Assembly (NCBI GenBank): GCA_023393125.1
Contig: JAEWMQ010000030.1
Coordinates: 62,001 to 126,000, forward strand
From: Bacillota bacterium
GTDB taxonomy: Bacteria; Bacillota; Clostridia; Lachnospirales; Cellulosilyticaceae
Direction: 5' to 3'
DNA length: 64,000 bases
Position 1 is the first letter of the stretch. The number at the start of each line of letters is the position of its first letter. This document shows, piece after piece, positions 1 through 8,512 of the stretch. The position numbers were made by a program, and so were the translations under genes. Under the pieces are notes generated by a model. It saw only the letters and a list, made by a program, of their open reading frames with translations, did no database searches and had not been told where the DNA came from.

Positions 1-1
1 C

Positions 2-385
2 GATATATTTGCTACATTAGCTAAAAGAGGAATTAATGTAGATATTATTTTACAATCTATTGGCCGTGATAAATCAAAAGATATTTCTTTTACAGTAGCA
101 GAAACAGCCTTGGCAGATACACAAAAAGTTATTGAAGATAACAAAGAACGTTGGGGTATTGAAAGTGTAGATTATAATGAAAATGTAGCAAAAGTATCTA
201 TTGTAGGAGCAGGTATGGCTTCTAATTCAGGTGTTGCGGCTAAAATGTTTGAAGCTATGTTCAGTTCTAATATTAATATCCATATGATTTCTACTTCTGA
301 AATTAAGATTTCAGTTTTAATTGATAAAAAAGATATGCATAAGGCAATGAATGCCATTCATGATATCTTTAATTTAGCAGATTAA
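2..385 (+). CDS. lysC: Aspartate kinase, C-terminal regulatory part (5' end outside window)
   Basis: The 3' end of an aspartate kinase gene that begins before the window; the frame is open from base 2 and 127 codons are visible. The enzyme makes 4-aspartyl phosphate from aspartate, the entry step to lysine, threonine and methionine. What is visible is the allosteric tail of two ACT segments: one contains NVDIILQSIG, the second VSIVGAGMASNSGV and INIHMISTSEIKISVLI, phrases typical of the effector-binding ACT pair. The catalytic kinase domain is not in view, so the isoenzyme class cannot be told. The next gene is homoserine kinase, which fits a threonine-branch cluster. A hairpin lies between the two genes. 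Confidence 0.93.
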   Translation, partial: DIFATLAKRGINVDIILQSIGRDKSKDISFTVAETALADTQKVIEDNKERWGIESVDYNENVAKVSIVGAGMASNSGVAAKMFEAMFSSNINIHMISTSEIKISVLIDKKDMHKAMNAIHDIFNLAD

Positions 386-415
386 TAGGCAAACAAATAG
401 GATATCGGATGATCA

Positions 416-460
416 GATAAAAGGAAGGTGCTACTGAGAATGTAGTTCCCTCCTTTTATC
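416..460 (+). terminator. Hairpin between lysC and thrB
   Basis: An inverted repeat pairs GATAAAAGGA (416-425) with TCCTTTTATC (451-460), with further inner pairing (CTAC/GTAG). There is no long T run after it, so it may be a weak terminator or an RNA-stabilising or attenuating hairpin before thrB. Confidence 0.5.
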
Positions 461-534
461 ATATTTGTAGTTAGTAAAGGGTTAATGATTCATAGACAAA
501 ATAAAGTTAAACAACAGGAGAAATAGGTGAGAAA

Positions 535-1443
535 ATGATAAAAGTAAAAGTACCGGCTACTACTGCCAATATGGGGCCCGGATTTGATAGTATTGGAATG
601 GCATTAACTATGTATAACATTGTTTATGCAGAGGAAATAAAGGAAGGTTTAGAAATTATTATTCAGGATGGTAATCCTGCTATTCCAACAAATGAAGATA
701 ATTTGATTTATAAAACAATTTGTCATTTTTATAAAAGCATTCAAAAACCAGTACCTGGACTACGTATTATTCAGCAAGATAGTATCCCTCATACAAGAGG
801 TTTAGGGAGTAGCGCTGCATGTATTGTAGCAGGACTACATATTGCTAATGCAGTTAGTCAAAGCTTTTTTTCAAAGGAAGAGTTAGTACAGATGGCAGCT
901 CAAATAGAGGGGCATCCAGATAATACAACACCTGCTTTATTAGGAGGAATGACTGTTGGGGCAATGAATGAAAAGGATATGAAATATGTTAAAGCTAGGG
1001 TGGCAGAAAATTTACATTTTGCCGTTATGATTCCTGAATTCACCCTTTCTACAGAGTTAGCTAGAGGGGTGTTACCTAGTAAAGTTAGTTTACAAGATGC
1101 AGTATTTAACGCATCAAGAGCAGCGCTATTAACAGCTTCTATGTTAACAGGCGACATGGATAATTTGGACCTAGCTATGGAAGATCGTTTACATGAGCCT
1201 TATCGTATGTCACTTATTCCGCATATGAAAGAGATTTTAGATAAGGCTAAATGCTATGGTGCAAAGGGGACATTTTTAAGTGGAGCAGGGCCTACTTTAA
1301 TTGCAGTAGTAAAAAATGTAGTAGATTTTAGAAGAGAAATGGTGAACTATTTAGGAACTTTAGAACAAAATTGGCAAGTCCAGATGTTACAGGCAGATAA
1401 TGAAGGTGCGAAAGTGTGGATTAATGAAGAATTAAAATATTAA
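535..1443 (+). CDS. thrB: Homoserine kinase (GHMP family)
   Basis: Phosphorylates L-homoserine to O-phospho-homoserine, the step before threonine synthase; cytosolic. The 302-residue length is normal. The N-terminus VKVPATTANMGPGFDSIGMAL is the family signature. The GHMP ATP-binding loop is HTRGLGSSAACIVAG (about residues 86-100), and the C-terminal glycine-rich motif is GTFLSGAGPTLIAV (about 245-258). The start is supported by an AGGTGA ribosome site a few bases upstream. It follows lysC with a hairpin in the 149-base gap and is closed by a strong terminator. Threonine synthase and homoserine dehydrogenase are not adjacent on the downstream side. Confidence 0.96.
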   Translation: MIKVKVPATTANMGPGFDSIGMALTMYNIVYAEEIKEGLEIIIQDGNPAIPTNEDNLIYKTICHFYKSIQKPVPGLRIIQQDSIPHTRGLGSSAACIVAGLHIANAVSQSFFSKEELVQMAAQIEGHPDNTTPALLGGMTVGAMNEKDMKYVKARVAENLHFAVMIPEFTLSTELARGVLPSKVSLQDAVFNASRAALLTASMLTGDMDNLDLAMEDRLHEPYRMSLIPHMKEILDKAKCYGAKGTFLSGAGPTLIAVVKNVVDFRREMVNYLGTLEQNWQVQMLQADNEGAKVWINEELKY

Positions 1444-1446
1444 TAT

Positions 1447-1499
1447 AAAAGGTAATTGCCGTATGTATACATGGAAGGTAATTACCTTTTAATTTTTTG
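1447..1499 (+). terminator. Intrinsic terminator after thrB
   Basis: An 11-base stem AAAAGGTAATT (1447-1457) pairs with AATTACCTTTT (1480-1490) and is followed by AATTTTTT. Confidence 0.88.
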
Positions 1500-1551
1500 T
1501 GCAGAGATAATAGATAGGAATGTTAAAATACATGAGAAATAATATAAAAAA

Positions 1552-1580
1552 TTGTAAAAAATAAAGAATAATGTTAAAAT
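1552..1580 (+). promoter_or_regulatory. Sigma-A-type promoter for the tandem kinase operon
   Basis: TTGTAA (1552-1557), a 17-base spacer and TAAAAT (1575-1580), about 64 bases before the first kinase start. The call rests on consensus match and spacing only. Confidence 0.55.
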
Positions 1581-1643
1581 AAAATCAAGCCATAAAGAAA
1601 AATAGATAAGGCAAGTAGTTTGATGATAAAGAGGGGAATAGAT

Positions 1644-3224
1644 TTGAAAAAAAATCTAGAAATTATAAGTATTATTGTAATTGGGTTTGTTTATTTAATA
1701 GGCATTACAAGATTAAAAAATTCATATGAACAAAATATATTACTTGTTAAGTATGCCTGCGATTTTTTAAAGGTTATTTTTGCAACAAGCATGTTAATAG
1801 TGGCATTTAATAATTTGGATACCGAAGAAAACTTTAGACCAAGTTATTTAGCTATTAGTTATTTTTTGCTTATTTTTACAATGATTATTTCTTTAGATTT
1901 ATATAATAATGGAGCTAATTGGCAGCATAATATAAAATATTTAAAAATGAGATGGATTATTAGTTTATTTGAGATTTTATGGGTTTTTATTTGTAGCTTG
2001 TTCATTACATCAAAAGTTCAAATGATTAAATGGATAAAATATGAAGTAGTATTGATAGGTGTAGCGTGTATTTACTTGTTTTCTAAGAATACCCCAATGG
2101 ACTTACTGGTTCGTAACTACGGCTATGAAAATCTTAGCATTGTTGCTCATATTTTAAATTTATTAATACTTGTATTAGGAAATATAGTTTGTATGAATAG
2201 AGTTAAGTCTCATGCTCAAATTTTTAAGTATTATTGGTTTGTATTTATGACTTTGCAAGTAGTATCTCATAGTTTATTAATTGTATTTAGTATAAATGGG
2301 TCATTAATAAGTTTTATAGTTGGGCAAGTAACTTCTCTTATGTGCTATATTTGTGTTTTGAATTTTATTGAGCATATGACACTTGCTGTAGTATGGAAAG
2401 AGATGGACAAAGGCATAGATATCAAGTTAGAACAGTTAGATGAGGAGTATTTTGAAAATCAATTACTGATTAAATCTGCTAATATTATTGAAAAAGAAGT
2501 CCACAAGATTAATGTAAAAGCTCAACAGTTAAAAACAAAAATAGAATCAGGAGCCTACTCCAACAATGTTAGATATGTAGAAAAAATTTCAAATAACTGT
2601 AACAGGTTAACAAAACTTAGTAAAAATATAGTAGATTTAAATAATATTGAAAGAGGAAAGGTTGGTATTAGTTTTGAAATTACCAATCTTTCGCAATTAG
2701 TAGAAATGTTAATTGCATCCATAGAACCTTATATGGAAAGACTAGGCATTGAATTAGAATACAAGATGAATAAACTTCCAGTTTATTGTGATATAGACTC
2801 TGAAGCAATAGAACGTGTCGTGCTTAATCTGATTTCTAATGCTATTAAATATAATAAACAAAATGGAAGTATTCAAGTTTATGTAACTGAAAAAAGGCAA
2901 AGAGCTTTTTTGTGTGTCAAGGATACAGGGATTGGTATTCCGAAGGAAAAACTACAAACTATTTTTAATCGCTTTGAGCGAGGGGATTCAGGATTTGCTA
3001 GAAGACAGGAAGGGAGCGGATTAGGATTAGCTATAGTTAAATCAATTGTAGATATACATAAAGGAGAGATTAAAATTCTTAGCACAGAGCATATAGGAAC
3101 GCTAATAAGTATTAGTTTACCTGTCTGTGACCGTAATAAGATAGAAGCTTATAAAACACTTAAGGCGGATGAAAAAGTTTTACAAAAGAAAATAGAAGTA
3201 GAGTTTTCGGATTTAGGCATGTAA
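1644..3224 (+). CDS. Membrane histidine-kinase-like protein with ATPase domain but no phospho-acceptor His
   Basis: A 526-residue protein with seven or eight predicted membrane helices in the first ~245 residues, a helical dimerisation-like segment (~262-338) and a complete HATPase_c domain. Numbering is from the TTG at 1644, chosen because GAGGGG lies 7 bases upstream; TTG 1620 or ATG 1623 are alternatives. ATP-binding motifs are intact: N-box ERVVLNLISNAIKYN (390-404), G1 DTGIGIP (427-433), F-box NRFERG and G2 GSGLGL (457-462). The H-box is not: the segment aligned to N-[IL]-S-H-E reads NIIEKEVHKINV, putting Glu283 where the phosphorylated His should be and losing the Pro. The next gene, 19 bases on, has the opposite defect. 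The ligand sensed is unknown, and no response regulator is adjacent. Confidence 0.85.
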   Translation: MKKNLEIISIIVIGFVYLIGITRLKNSYEQNILLVKYACDFLKVIFATSMLIVAFNNLDTEENFRPSYLAISYFLLIFTMIISLDLYNNGANWQHNIKYLKMRWIISLFEILWVFICSLFITSKVQMIKWIKYEVVLIGVACIYLFSKNTPMDLLVRNYGYENLSIVAHILNLLILVLGNIVCMNRVKSHAQIFKYYWFVFMTLQVVSHSLLIVFSINGSLISFIVGQVTSLMCYICVLNFIEHMTLAVVWKEMDKGIDIKLEQLDEEYFENQLLIKSANIIEKEVHKINVKAQQLKTKIESGAYSNNVRYVEKISNNCNRLTKLSKNIVDLNNIERGKVGISFEITNLSQLVEMLIASIEPYMERLGIELEYKMNKLPVYCDIDSEAIERVVLNLISNAIKYNKQNGSIQVYVTEKRQRAFLCVKDTGIGIPKEKLQTIFNRFERGDSGFARRQEGSGLGLAIVKSIVDIHKGEIKILSTEHIGTLISISLPVCDRNKIEAYKTLKADEKVLQKKIEVEFSDLGM

Positions 3225-3243
3225 TAACAGGGGGGTTAAGCGC

Positions 3244-4755
3244 ATGAACGAAACCCGTAGAGAAATTGTGATTGAGTGGTTAGCAATTACTTTACTTTAT
3301 ATAATGATAAAAGTAAGTTTTAGTACCAGTGGTGCATATTTTTTTCAATTTGTATTTGCAATCATAGGAGCTACACTCAGCGTAGGAGCCTATTTAATTA
3401 CCAATCAGCAAAAGGAAAAGGGGAACATATTAAGGCTTATTACTATTACAGCTATTTATAAGAATATGATTATTATTTTTATACTTGTAGCGTTGTTATT
3501 AGAAATAGATATCCCTTTTAACGCTGTTAATGTAAGAGTACAATTAAATATATTAGATTTATGGTGTATCTGTATTTGTTATATTTATCTATTTAAGCAT
3601 ATAAATACACTCTGGTGCGCAATACTAATAAGTCTAGGTTTCTGTCTGTTTACTTTCTTAGGTTTTATATTTCCACTTGTTGGTGAAACTACAAGTTATA
3701 TAGGAGCTAAGGTGATTCTAAATGGACTTATGATGCTTATTAGTATTTTCAGCGTGTTGATTGTTGTTTTGCATAGAGATAGTTATCGTTCTAAAAGTTA
3801 TCTGGCGTTTCTTCTCTTCTTAATTTGTAAGGTAATAAATTATTTCATTATGTGTTATCAATATATAAGTCAAGATACCCTATCCGTATCGCCATTTATA
3901 TTACTTCATACCATGGAGTACTACTATATTTTGAAATGTACTTATTTAGCGTGCTGGAAAGAGCCATGGAAAGAAAAAATATCTAATTTAAGCAAAGCAG
4001 AGTATAGCCTTAGTGATAATGCGTATTATCGTGATATGATTGTAAATTTATCACATGAACTCAAGACACCTATTAATGTTATTAACAGTGCAACAGATTT
4101 GTTAAAATTAGATTTTGAAAATCAGAAAGATATTATGGCTGACTTAAAAGAAATGAGAAAAAATTGCAATGAGACAATGAGAATTATAAGAAACATGATA
4201 GATATTCATAAATTAAGAGGTGGTTATACCAAGGTTGTTTATAACAAATACAATCTTGTTGCACTCATGGAGAATGTAGTAGATGCTTACTCTAAACAAT
4301 ATAAAGATGCTAACCTTGTCTTTAATCCTGAGCAAGAGGAGATTTATAATCAGGTGGATAAGCCACTTTTTCAGCAAATAATGATGTATTTGATTTATGC
4401 TATTTTAAAGACAAGAAAAGATATGAGTGAAATTTATATAGAAATGCAAGATATAGCAGAGAATGAGATACAAATGAAGTTATCTCATTCACAAGTAGGA
4501 TTTATTGAAGAGTACATCGTATATCAGGAAGATGTTGAGGATTATAACGCTGATAGTATCATGGCAGTAGAGTTATTTTATCACATACTTAAATTACATG
4601 AGAGTAGTATTAAAGTGAGAAGAGAAGAAGCAGCAATGGAGCTCACTTTGTCTATTAAAAAGATTGATCAAGAAGGAGCAGAAGAAGTGATATTAGAAGA
4701 AGGCGATATAACGGATCTAATAGGTATCATTAAGTCTCATTATGTTATTGGGTAG
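3244..4755 (+). CDS. Membrane histidine-kinase-like protein with H-box but degenerate ATP-binding domain
   Basis: A 503-residue protein with about seven or eight membrane helices over residues 10-236, a canonical HisKA H-box NLSHELKTPINVI (His271) and a C-terminal region that still aligns with HATPase_c but has lost its catalytic residues. Aligned without gaps to its neighbour, the N-box becomes MMYLIYAILKTR (both Asn lost), the DTGIGIP motif becomes HSQVGFI (around 415-421) and GSGLGL becomes ADSIMA. It should therefore accept phosphate but not bind ATP. It lies 19 bases after the first kinase with its own GGGGGG ribosome site, so the two are surely co-transcribed. The likely role is a heterodimeric sensor in which the first protein phosphorylates this one. 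The ligand and response regulator are unknown. Confidence 0.85.
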   Translation: MNETRREIVIEWLAITLLYIMIKVSFSTSGAYFFQFVFAIIGATLSVGAYLITNQQKEKGNILRLITITAIYKNMIIIFILVALLLEIDIPFNAVNVRVQLNILDLWCICICYIYLFKHINTLWCAILISLGFCLFTFLGFIFPLVGETTSYIGAKVILNGLMMLISIFSVLIVVLHRDSYRSKSYLAFLLFLICKVINYFIMCYQYISQDTLSVSPFILLHTMEYYYILKCTYLACWKEPWKEKISNLSKAEYSLSDNAYYRDMIVNLSHELKTPINVINSATDLLKLDFENQKDIMADLKEMRKNCNETMRIIRNMIDIHKLRGGYTKVVYNKYNLVALMENVVDAYSKQYKDANLVFNPEQEEIYNQVDKPLFQQIMMYLIYAILKTRKDMSEIYIEMQDIAENEIQMKLSHSQVGFIEEYIVYQEDVEDYNADSIMAVELFYHILKLHESSIKVRREEAAMELTLSIKKIDQEGAEEVILEEGDITDLIGIIKSHYVIG

Positions 4756-4823
4756 ACTATATTTTGAAATTAATTTATGGTAGGATAAGGTAACAACAAG
4801 GAAAAGTAAGGAGAATAGTCAAA

Positions 4824-6959
4824 ATGAATATTGTACAGATTTTGCAAGATGAATTGCAAATTAAGAGAACACAGGTGGAAAATACGATTAAACTCATTGA
4901 TGAAGGAAATACGATTCCTTTTATTGCACGATATAGAAAGGAATTAACAGGGGGACTCAATGACGAAGTATTGCGTCAATTTGGAGAACGCTATACCTAC
5001 TTGCAAAACCTGTTAGCACGCAAAGAACAAGTGCTTAAAAGCATAGAGGAACAAGGAAAATTAACAGCGGGATTAAAACAAGCTATCGAAACGGCTGCTA
5101 CTGCTACAGAGGTAGAAGATTTATATTTGCCTTATCGTCCAAAGAAACGTACAAGGGCAACAATTGCTAAAGAAAGGGGACTAGAACCTTTAGCAGAGCT
5201 TATAAAAAATCAACAAGTATTAGAGATCGAGGCTGTAGCAGAGGAGTATATAGATGAAGAAAAAGGCGTAGGAGATGTGAAGACAGCCTTAGAAGGTGCG
5301 AAAGACATTTTAGCCGAAGAACTATCTGATCGTGCAGATTTAAGAGGATATATTAGAAAACTAACTTTTAGCAAAGGTCTTATAGTGACTAAAGCTAAAG
5401 ATGAAAAAGAACAAACCGTTTATGATATGTACTACGACTATAATGAAAAGTTAAGTAATATGCCAGGACATCGTATTTTAGCTATTAATCGCGGGGAAAA
5501 AGAAAAGGTGCTGACAGTTAAAATAGAAGCACCGGTAGAAGAGATTATGGCTTATTTAGAGCGTCAGGTCATTATGAGAGAAAGTACAACTCACTTGTTA
5601 TTAAAAGAAATGCTTCAAGATAGTTATAAGCGACTCATTGCACCAGCCATTGAACGTGATATAAGAAATGAGCTAACAGAAAAAGCTGAAGATGGTGCAT
5701 TGGAGGTCTTTAAGAAAAATCTTTATCAACTTTTAATGCAAGCCCCTATTAAAGGACATCAGGTAATGGGGATAGACCCAGCTTTTAGAACAGGATGTAA
5801 AATAGCTGTTGTAGATGAGACAGGAAAGAAACTAGATAAGACCGTTGTATTCCCTACAGCACCTCAAAATAAAACAGAAGAAGCTAAAGTAGTATTAAAG
5901 GATTTAATTAAAAAATATAAAGTTGATCTTTTGTCTATTGGTAATGGTACTGCTTCTAGAGAAACAGAAAAGTTCGTAGCGGATATGTTAAAAGAGATTG
6001 ATGAGACAATTCATTATGTTATTGTTAATGAAGCAGGAGCTTCTGTTTATTCGGCATCAGCTTTAGCTAGTGAGGAATTTCCTAATGATGATGTAGGGGT
6101 AAGAAGTGCAGTATCTATTGCTAGAAGACTTCAAGATCCATTAGCTGAGCTTGTAAAAATTGATCCAAAGGCAATAGGCGTGGGACAATACCAACATGAT
6201 ATGAATCAAAAACGTCTAGAAGAGTCCCTGGGCGGTGTAGTAGAAAGTGCAGTAAATGAAGTGGGGGTAGATATTAATACTGCTTCAGCTTCTTTATTGC
6301 AATATGTAGCAGGGATTAAAAAGTCGGTTTCACAAAATATTATTGCTTATAGAGAAGAAGTAGGTGCTTTTAAAAGTCGCAGTGAGATTAAAAAGGTAAA
6401 AGGATTGGGGCCAAAAGTATTTGAACAATGTGCGGGTTTTCTTCGTATTACAAATGGAAAGAACTTTTTAGATGCTACTGGTGTACATCCAGAGTCTTAT
6501 GGAGTGGCAGAAGAATTACTTAAAGTAGTAGGATATAAAGAAGATGAACTAAAAGCTAGAAATTTTAAAAGACTAAGCGAGAAAGTTGGAAATATAGAAA
6601 TTCTAGCAGAAAAGTTAGGAACGGGTATACCTACGTTAGAAGATATTATTAAAGAATTAGAAAAGCCAGGGCGCGATCCACGTGAAGACATGCCTAAGCC
6701 TATTCTTCATAGTGAAATTTTAGAGATCAAGGACTTAAAAGAAGGCATGAGATTAAAAGGGACGGTACGTAATATTGTAGATTTTGGTGCATTTGTCGAT
6801 ATTGGTGTTCATCAAGATGGCCTAGTGCATATTTCTCAAATGAGTAATAAGTTTATTAAGCACCCATTAGAAGTAGTTAAAGTAGGCGATATTGTAGAAG
6901 TAACTATTTTATCTGTGGATCCAATTAAAAATAAGATTGCATTAAGTATGAAATCCTAA
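4824..6959 (+). CDS. tex: Tex-family RNA-binding transcription accessory protein
   Basis: A 711-residue cytosolic nucleic-acid-binding protein of the Tex/Spt6-like family, of normal length. Domains in order are: the Tex N-terminal helical region with IPFIARYRKELTGGL (~31-45); a YqgF/RNase H-like fold starting at VMGIDPAFRTGCKIAVVD (~315-332); paired helix-hairpin-helix segments (VDINTASASLLQYVAGI and SEIKKVKGLGPKVFEQCAGF); and a C-terminal S1 domain (GMRLKGTVRNIVDFGAFVDI to the end). It stands 68 bases after the kinase pair with its own GGAG site. A 9-base inverted repeat directly follows the stop codon. The role is known for the family only loosely, in transcription and RNA metabolism. Confidence 0.95.
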   Translation: MNIVQILQDELQIKRTQVENTIKLIDEGNTIPFIARYRKELTGGLNDEVLRQFGERYTYLQNLLARKEQVLKSIEEQGKLTAGLKQAIETAATATEVEDLYLPYRPKKRTRATIAKERGLEPLAELIKNQQVLEIEAVAEEYIDEEKGVGDVKTALEGAKDILAEELSDRADLRGYIRKLTFSKGLIVTKAKDEKEQTVYDMYYDYNEKLSNMPGHRILAINRGEKEKVLTVKIEAPVEEIMAYLERQVIMRESTTHLLLKEMLQDSYKRLIAPAIERDIRNELTEKAEDGALEVFKKNLYQLLMQAPIKGHQVMGIDPAFRTGCKIAVVDETGKKLDKTVVFPTAPQNKTEEAKVVLKDLIKKYKVDLLSIGNGTASRETEKFVADMLKEIDETIHYVIVNEAGASVYSASALASEEFPNDDVGVRSAVSIARRLQDPLAELVKIDPKAIGVGQYQHDMNQKRLEESLGGVVESAVNEVGVDINTASASLLQYVAGIKKSVSQNIIAYREEVGAFKSRSEIKKVKGLGPKVFEQCAGFLRITNGKNFLDATGVHPESYGVAEELLKVVGYKEDELKARNFKRLSEKVGNIEILAEKLGTGIPTLEDIIKELEKPGRDPREDMPKPILHSEILEIKDLKEGMRLKGTVRNIVDFGAFVDIGVHQDGLVHISQMSNKFIKHPLEVVKVGDIVEVTILSVDPIKNKIALSMKS

Positions 6960-6960
6960 C

Positions 6961-6989
6961 TTGCAAAAACGAAGAAAGTATGTTAAAAT
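6961..6989 (+). promoter_or_regulatory. Promoter of the FMN-riboswitch/ribU unit
   Basis: TTGCAA (6961-6966), a 17-base spacer and TAAAAT (6984-6989), beginning right after the tex stop codon. The -35 hexamer is also the left arm of an inverted repeat, TTGCAAAAA (6961-6969) with TTTTTGCAA (6989-6997). Confidence 0.6.
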
Positions 6990-7016
6990 TTTTGCAAGTA
7001 AATAAAAGGTAACACA

Positions 7017-7134
7017 ATTCTTCGGGGCAGGGTGAAATTCCCTACCGGCGGTGATAGTCCGCGACTGCATCTTATGATGCACTGACTTGGTGAAATTCCA
7101 AGACCGACAGTAAAGTCTGGATGGTAGAAGAGTT
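7017..7134 (+). promoter_or_regulatory. FMN riboswitch (RFN element)
   Basis: The conserved RFN core is plainly present: TTCGGGGCAGGGTGAAATTC, then CCGGCGGT, a variable hairpin (TGCATCTTATGATGCA), TTGGTGAAATTCCAAGACCGACAGT and a closing GGATGGTAGAAGA. The outer stem pairs CTTC with GAAG. It senses flavin mononucleotide and, with the terminator at 7178-7209, should switch off ribU when FMN is plentiful. Confidence 0.97.
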
Positions 7135-7177
7135 ATAAGGCCTACCTATTAAAGTGTATTTTAATGGTAAGAATTAT

Positions 7178-7209
7178 AGCAACCCAAAGGAAGAATGGGT
7201 TGCTTTTTT
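7178..7209 (+). terminator. Riboswitch-controlled terminator before ribU
   Basis: AGCAACCCA (7178-7186) pairs with TGGGTTGCT (7195-7203), followed by six T. It lies between the FMN aptamer and the ribU ribosome site, the expected place for an attenuator. Confidence 0.9.
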
Positions 7210-7245
7210 ATTGCTAAAACTACATAGTATTAGGAGGCATATAAT

Positions 7246-7872
7246 ATGCAAGTCGAAAAGAAATTATTTACTACACAAAATATGATGAGGATGGCGTTAT
7301 TATCGGTTATAGCAGTGCTATTAATGCAATTCGGGGCACTTAAGCTCCCTATGATTTTTCCTAGTTTTTTAGAATTAGATTTTAGTGAAGTGCCAGCTAT
7401 TATTGGTATATTAACGATTCATCCATTAGCAGGTTTCGTTATTGTTATCTTGAAAAATATTTTGAAAATAGTACTTTTCCAAACTAATACGGCTTATGCA
7501 GGAGAATTAGCTAATATGCTTGTATCTTTAGGCTACATTTTACCTCTTTCATTAATGGTTATGAAGAAAAGAGATTTTAGGACCATTACTATAGGTATTT
7601 GTTTAGGGATTACTGGTTTGACTTTAACAGGTGCTGTAGTTAATTATTTTATTACAATTCCTATGTATGCAAAATTATTTATGCCGATGGAAGCTATTAT
7701 TAATATGGGTAATGCTATTTATTCAGGCATAGTAGATAAAGGTACTCTTATTCTCTATTCTTTTATTCCTTTTAACTTGCTAAAAGGAGGTATTGTATCC
7801 ATTGTAAGTATTGTTATTGTAAAAGGTTTACAACCTGTCATTAAGCATTTTGGTTACCATATACACGGATAG
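7246..7872 (+). CDS. ribU: Riboflavin ECF transporter S component
   Basis: A 208-residue membrane protein with five or six hydrophobic helices, the substrate-binding S subunit that works with the shared EcfA/EcfT energising module to import riboflavin. The family pattern is seen in MLIRMALLSVIA-like N-terminal helix 1, LELDFSEVPAIIG (~41-53, with the conserved Asp/Glu-rich turn) and a GPLAGF-like HPLAGFVIVILKN (~59-71). The start is fixed by TAGGAGG. Control by the FMN riboswitch directly upstream makes the substrate assignment firm. No ecfA or ecfT gene is nearby, as is usual for group II systems. An intrinsic terminator follows. Confidence 0.95.
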   Translation: MQVEKKLFTTQNMMRMALLSVIAVLLMQFGALKLPMIFPSFLELDFSEVPAIIGILTIHPLAGFVIVILKNILKIVLFQTNTAYAGELANMLVSLGYILPLSLMVMKKRDFRTITIGICLGITGLTLTGAVVNYFITIPMYAKLFMPMEAIINMGNAIYSGIVDKGTLILYSFIPFNLLKGGIVSIVSIVIVKGLQPVIKHFGYHIHG

Positions 7873-7902
7873 TCATTAGATAGAAGAATATAGGCATAAA
7901 AG

Positions 7903-7932
7903 AAGCTGCACAATCTAAGTGTAGCTTTTTTA
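7903..7932 (+). terminator. Intrinsic terminator after ribU
   Basis: Stem AAGCTGCAC (7903-7911) with GTGTAGCTT (7919-7927), one G-U pair, followed by TTTTT. The remaining ~150 bases to tsaE show nothing else that I recognise. Confidence 0.85.
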
Positions 7933-8084
7933 TGTTCAACCAAGTATAAGACCTTAAGAATTCAATAAAGTAGTTATGGTATACATTTGTCATTTATTAG
8001 TTAATATTTAACGTAAGGTGTTGAAAGTTTAAGTGAGCCGTATTAAAATGATGGAGTGCGAAACGTTGAGAGAGGAAAAAAATC

Positions 8085-8504
8085 ATGACAGTTTATGAAA
8101 GTAATAGTGAAAAACAAACCTTTGACATTGGCTATCAATTAGCAGTAGCAAGTAAAAAGGGAGCAATTTATTGCTTAATAGGAGATTTGGGTGTAGGTAA
8201 GACTGTTTTTTCAAAGGGTTTTGCAGAAGGTCTAGGCATTACAGAACCTATTACAAGTCCTACTTTTACTATTGTGCAAGTTTATGAAGGAGAAAAACCA
8301 CTATATCATTTTGATATGTACCGTATAGAAGACCCAGATGAACTAGAGATGATAGGGTATGAGGATTACTTTTATGGACAAGGTATATGTCTAGTGGAAT
8401 GGGCTAATAATGTTCCTGATGTAATTCCTAGAGAAGCTATTTGGATTGATATACAAAAAGACCTAGAAAAAGGGTTTGATTATAGAAAAATAACAATAAG
8501 GTAG
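8085..8504 (+). CDS. tsaE: tRNA threonylcarbamoyladenosine biosynthesis ATPase TsaE
   Basis: A 139-residue P-loop ATPase (YjeE family) needed with TsaB, TsaC and TsaD to make the t6A37 modification of ANN-decoding tRNAs. Walker A is GDLGVGKT (~33-40). Other family motifs are SPTFTIVQVYEG (~61-72) and YHFDMYRIEDPDEL with the conserved acidic residues, then LVEWANNVPDVIP. Length is normal. It is the first gene of a tight tsaE-tsaB-rimI operon, with 8 bases to the next gene. Confidence 0.96.
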   Translation: MTVYESNSEKQTFDIGYQLAVASKKGAIYCLIGDLGVGKTVFSKGFAEGLGITEPITSPTFTIVQVYEGEKPLYHFDMYRIEDPDELEMIGYEDYFYGQGICLVEWANNVPDVIPREAIWIDIQKDLEKGFDYRKITIR

Positions 8505-8512
8505 GTGGACAT

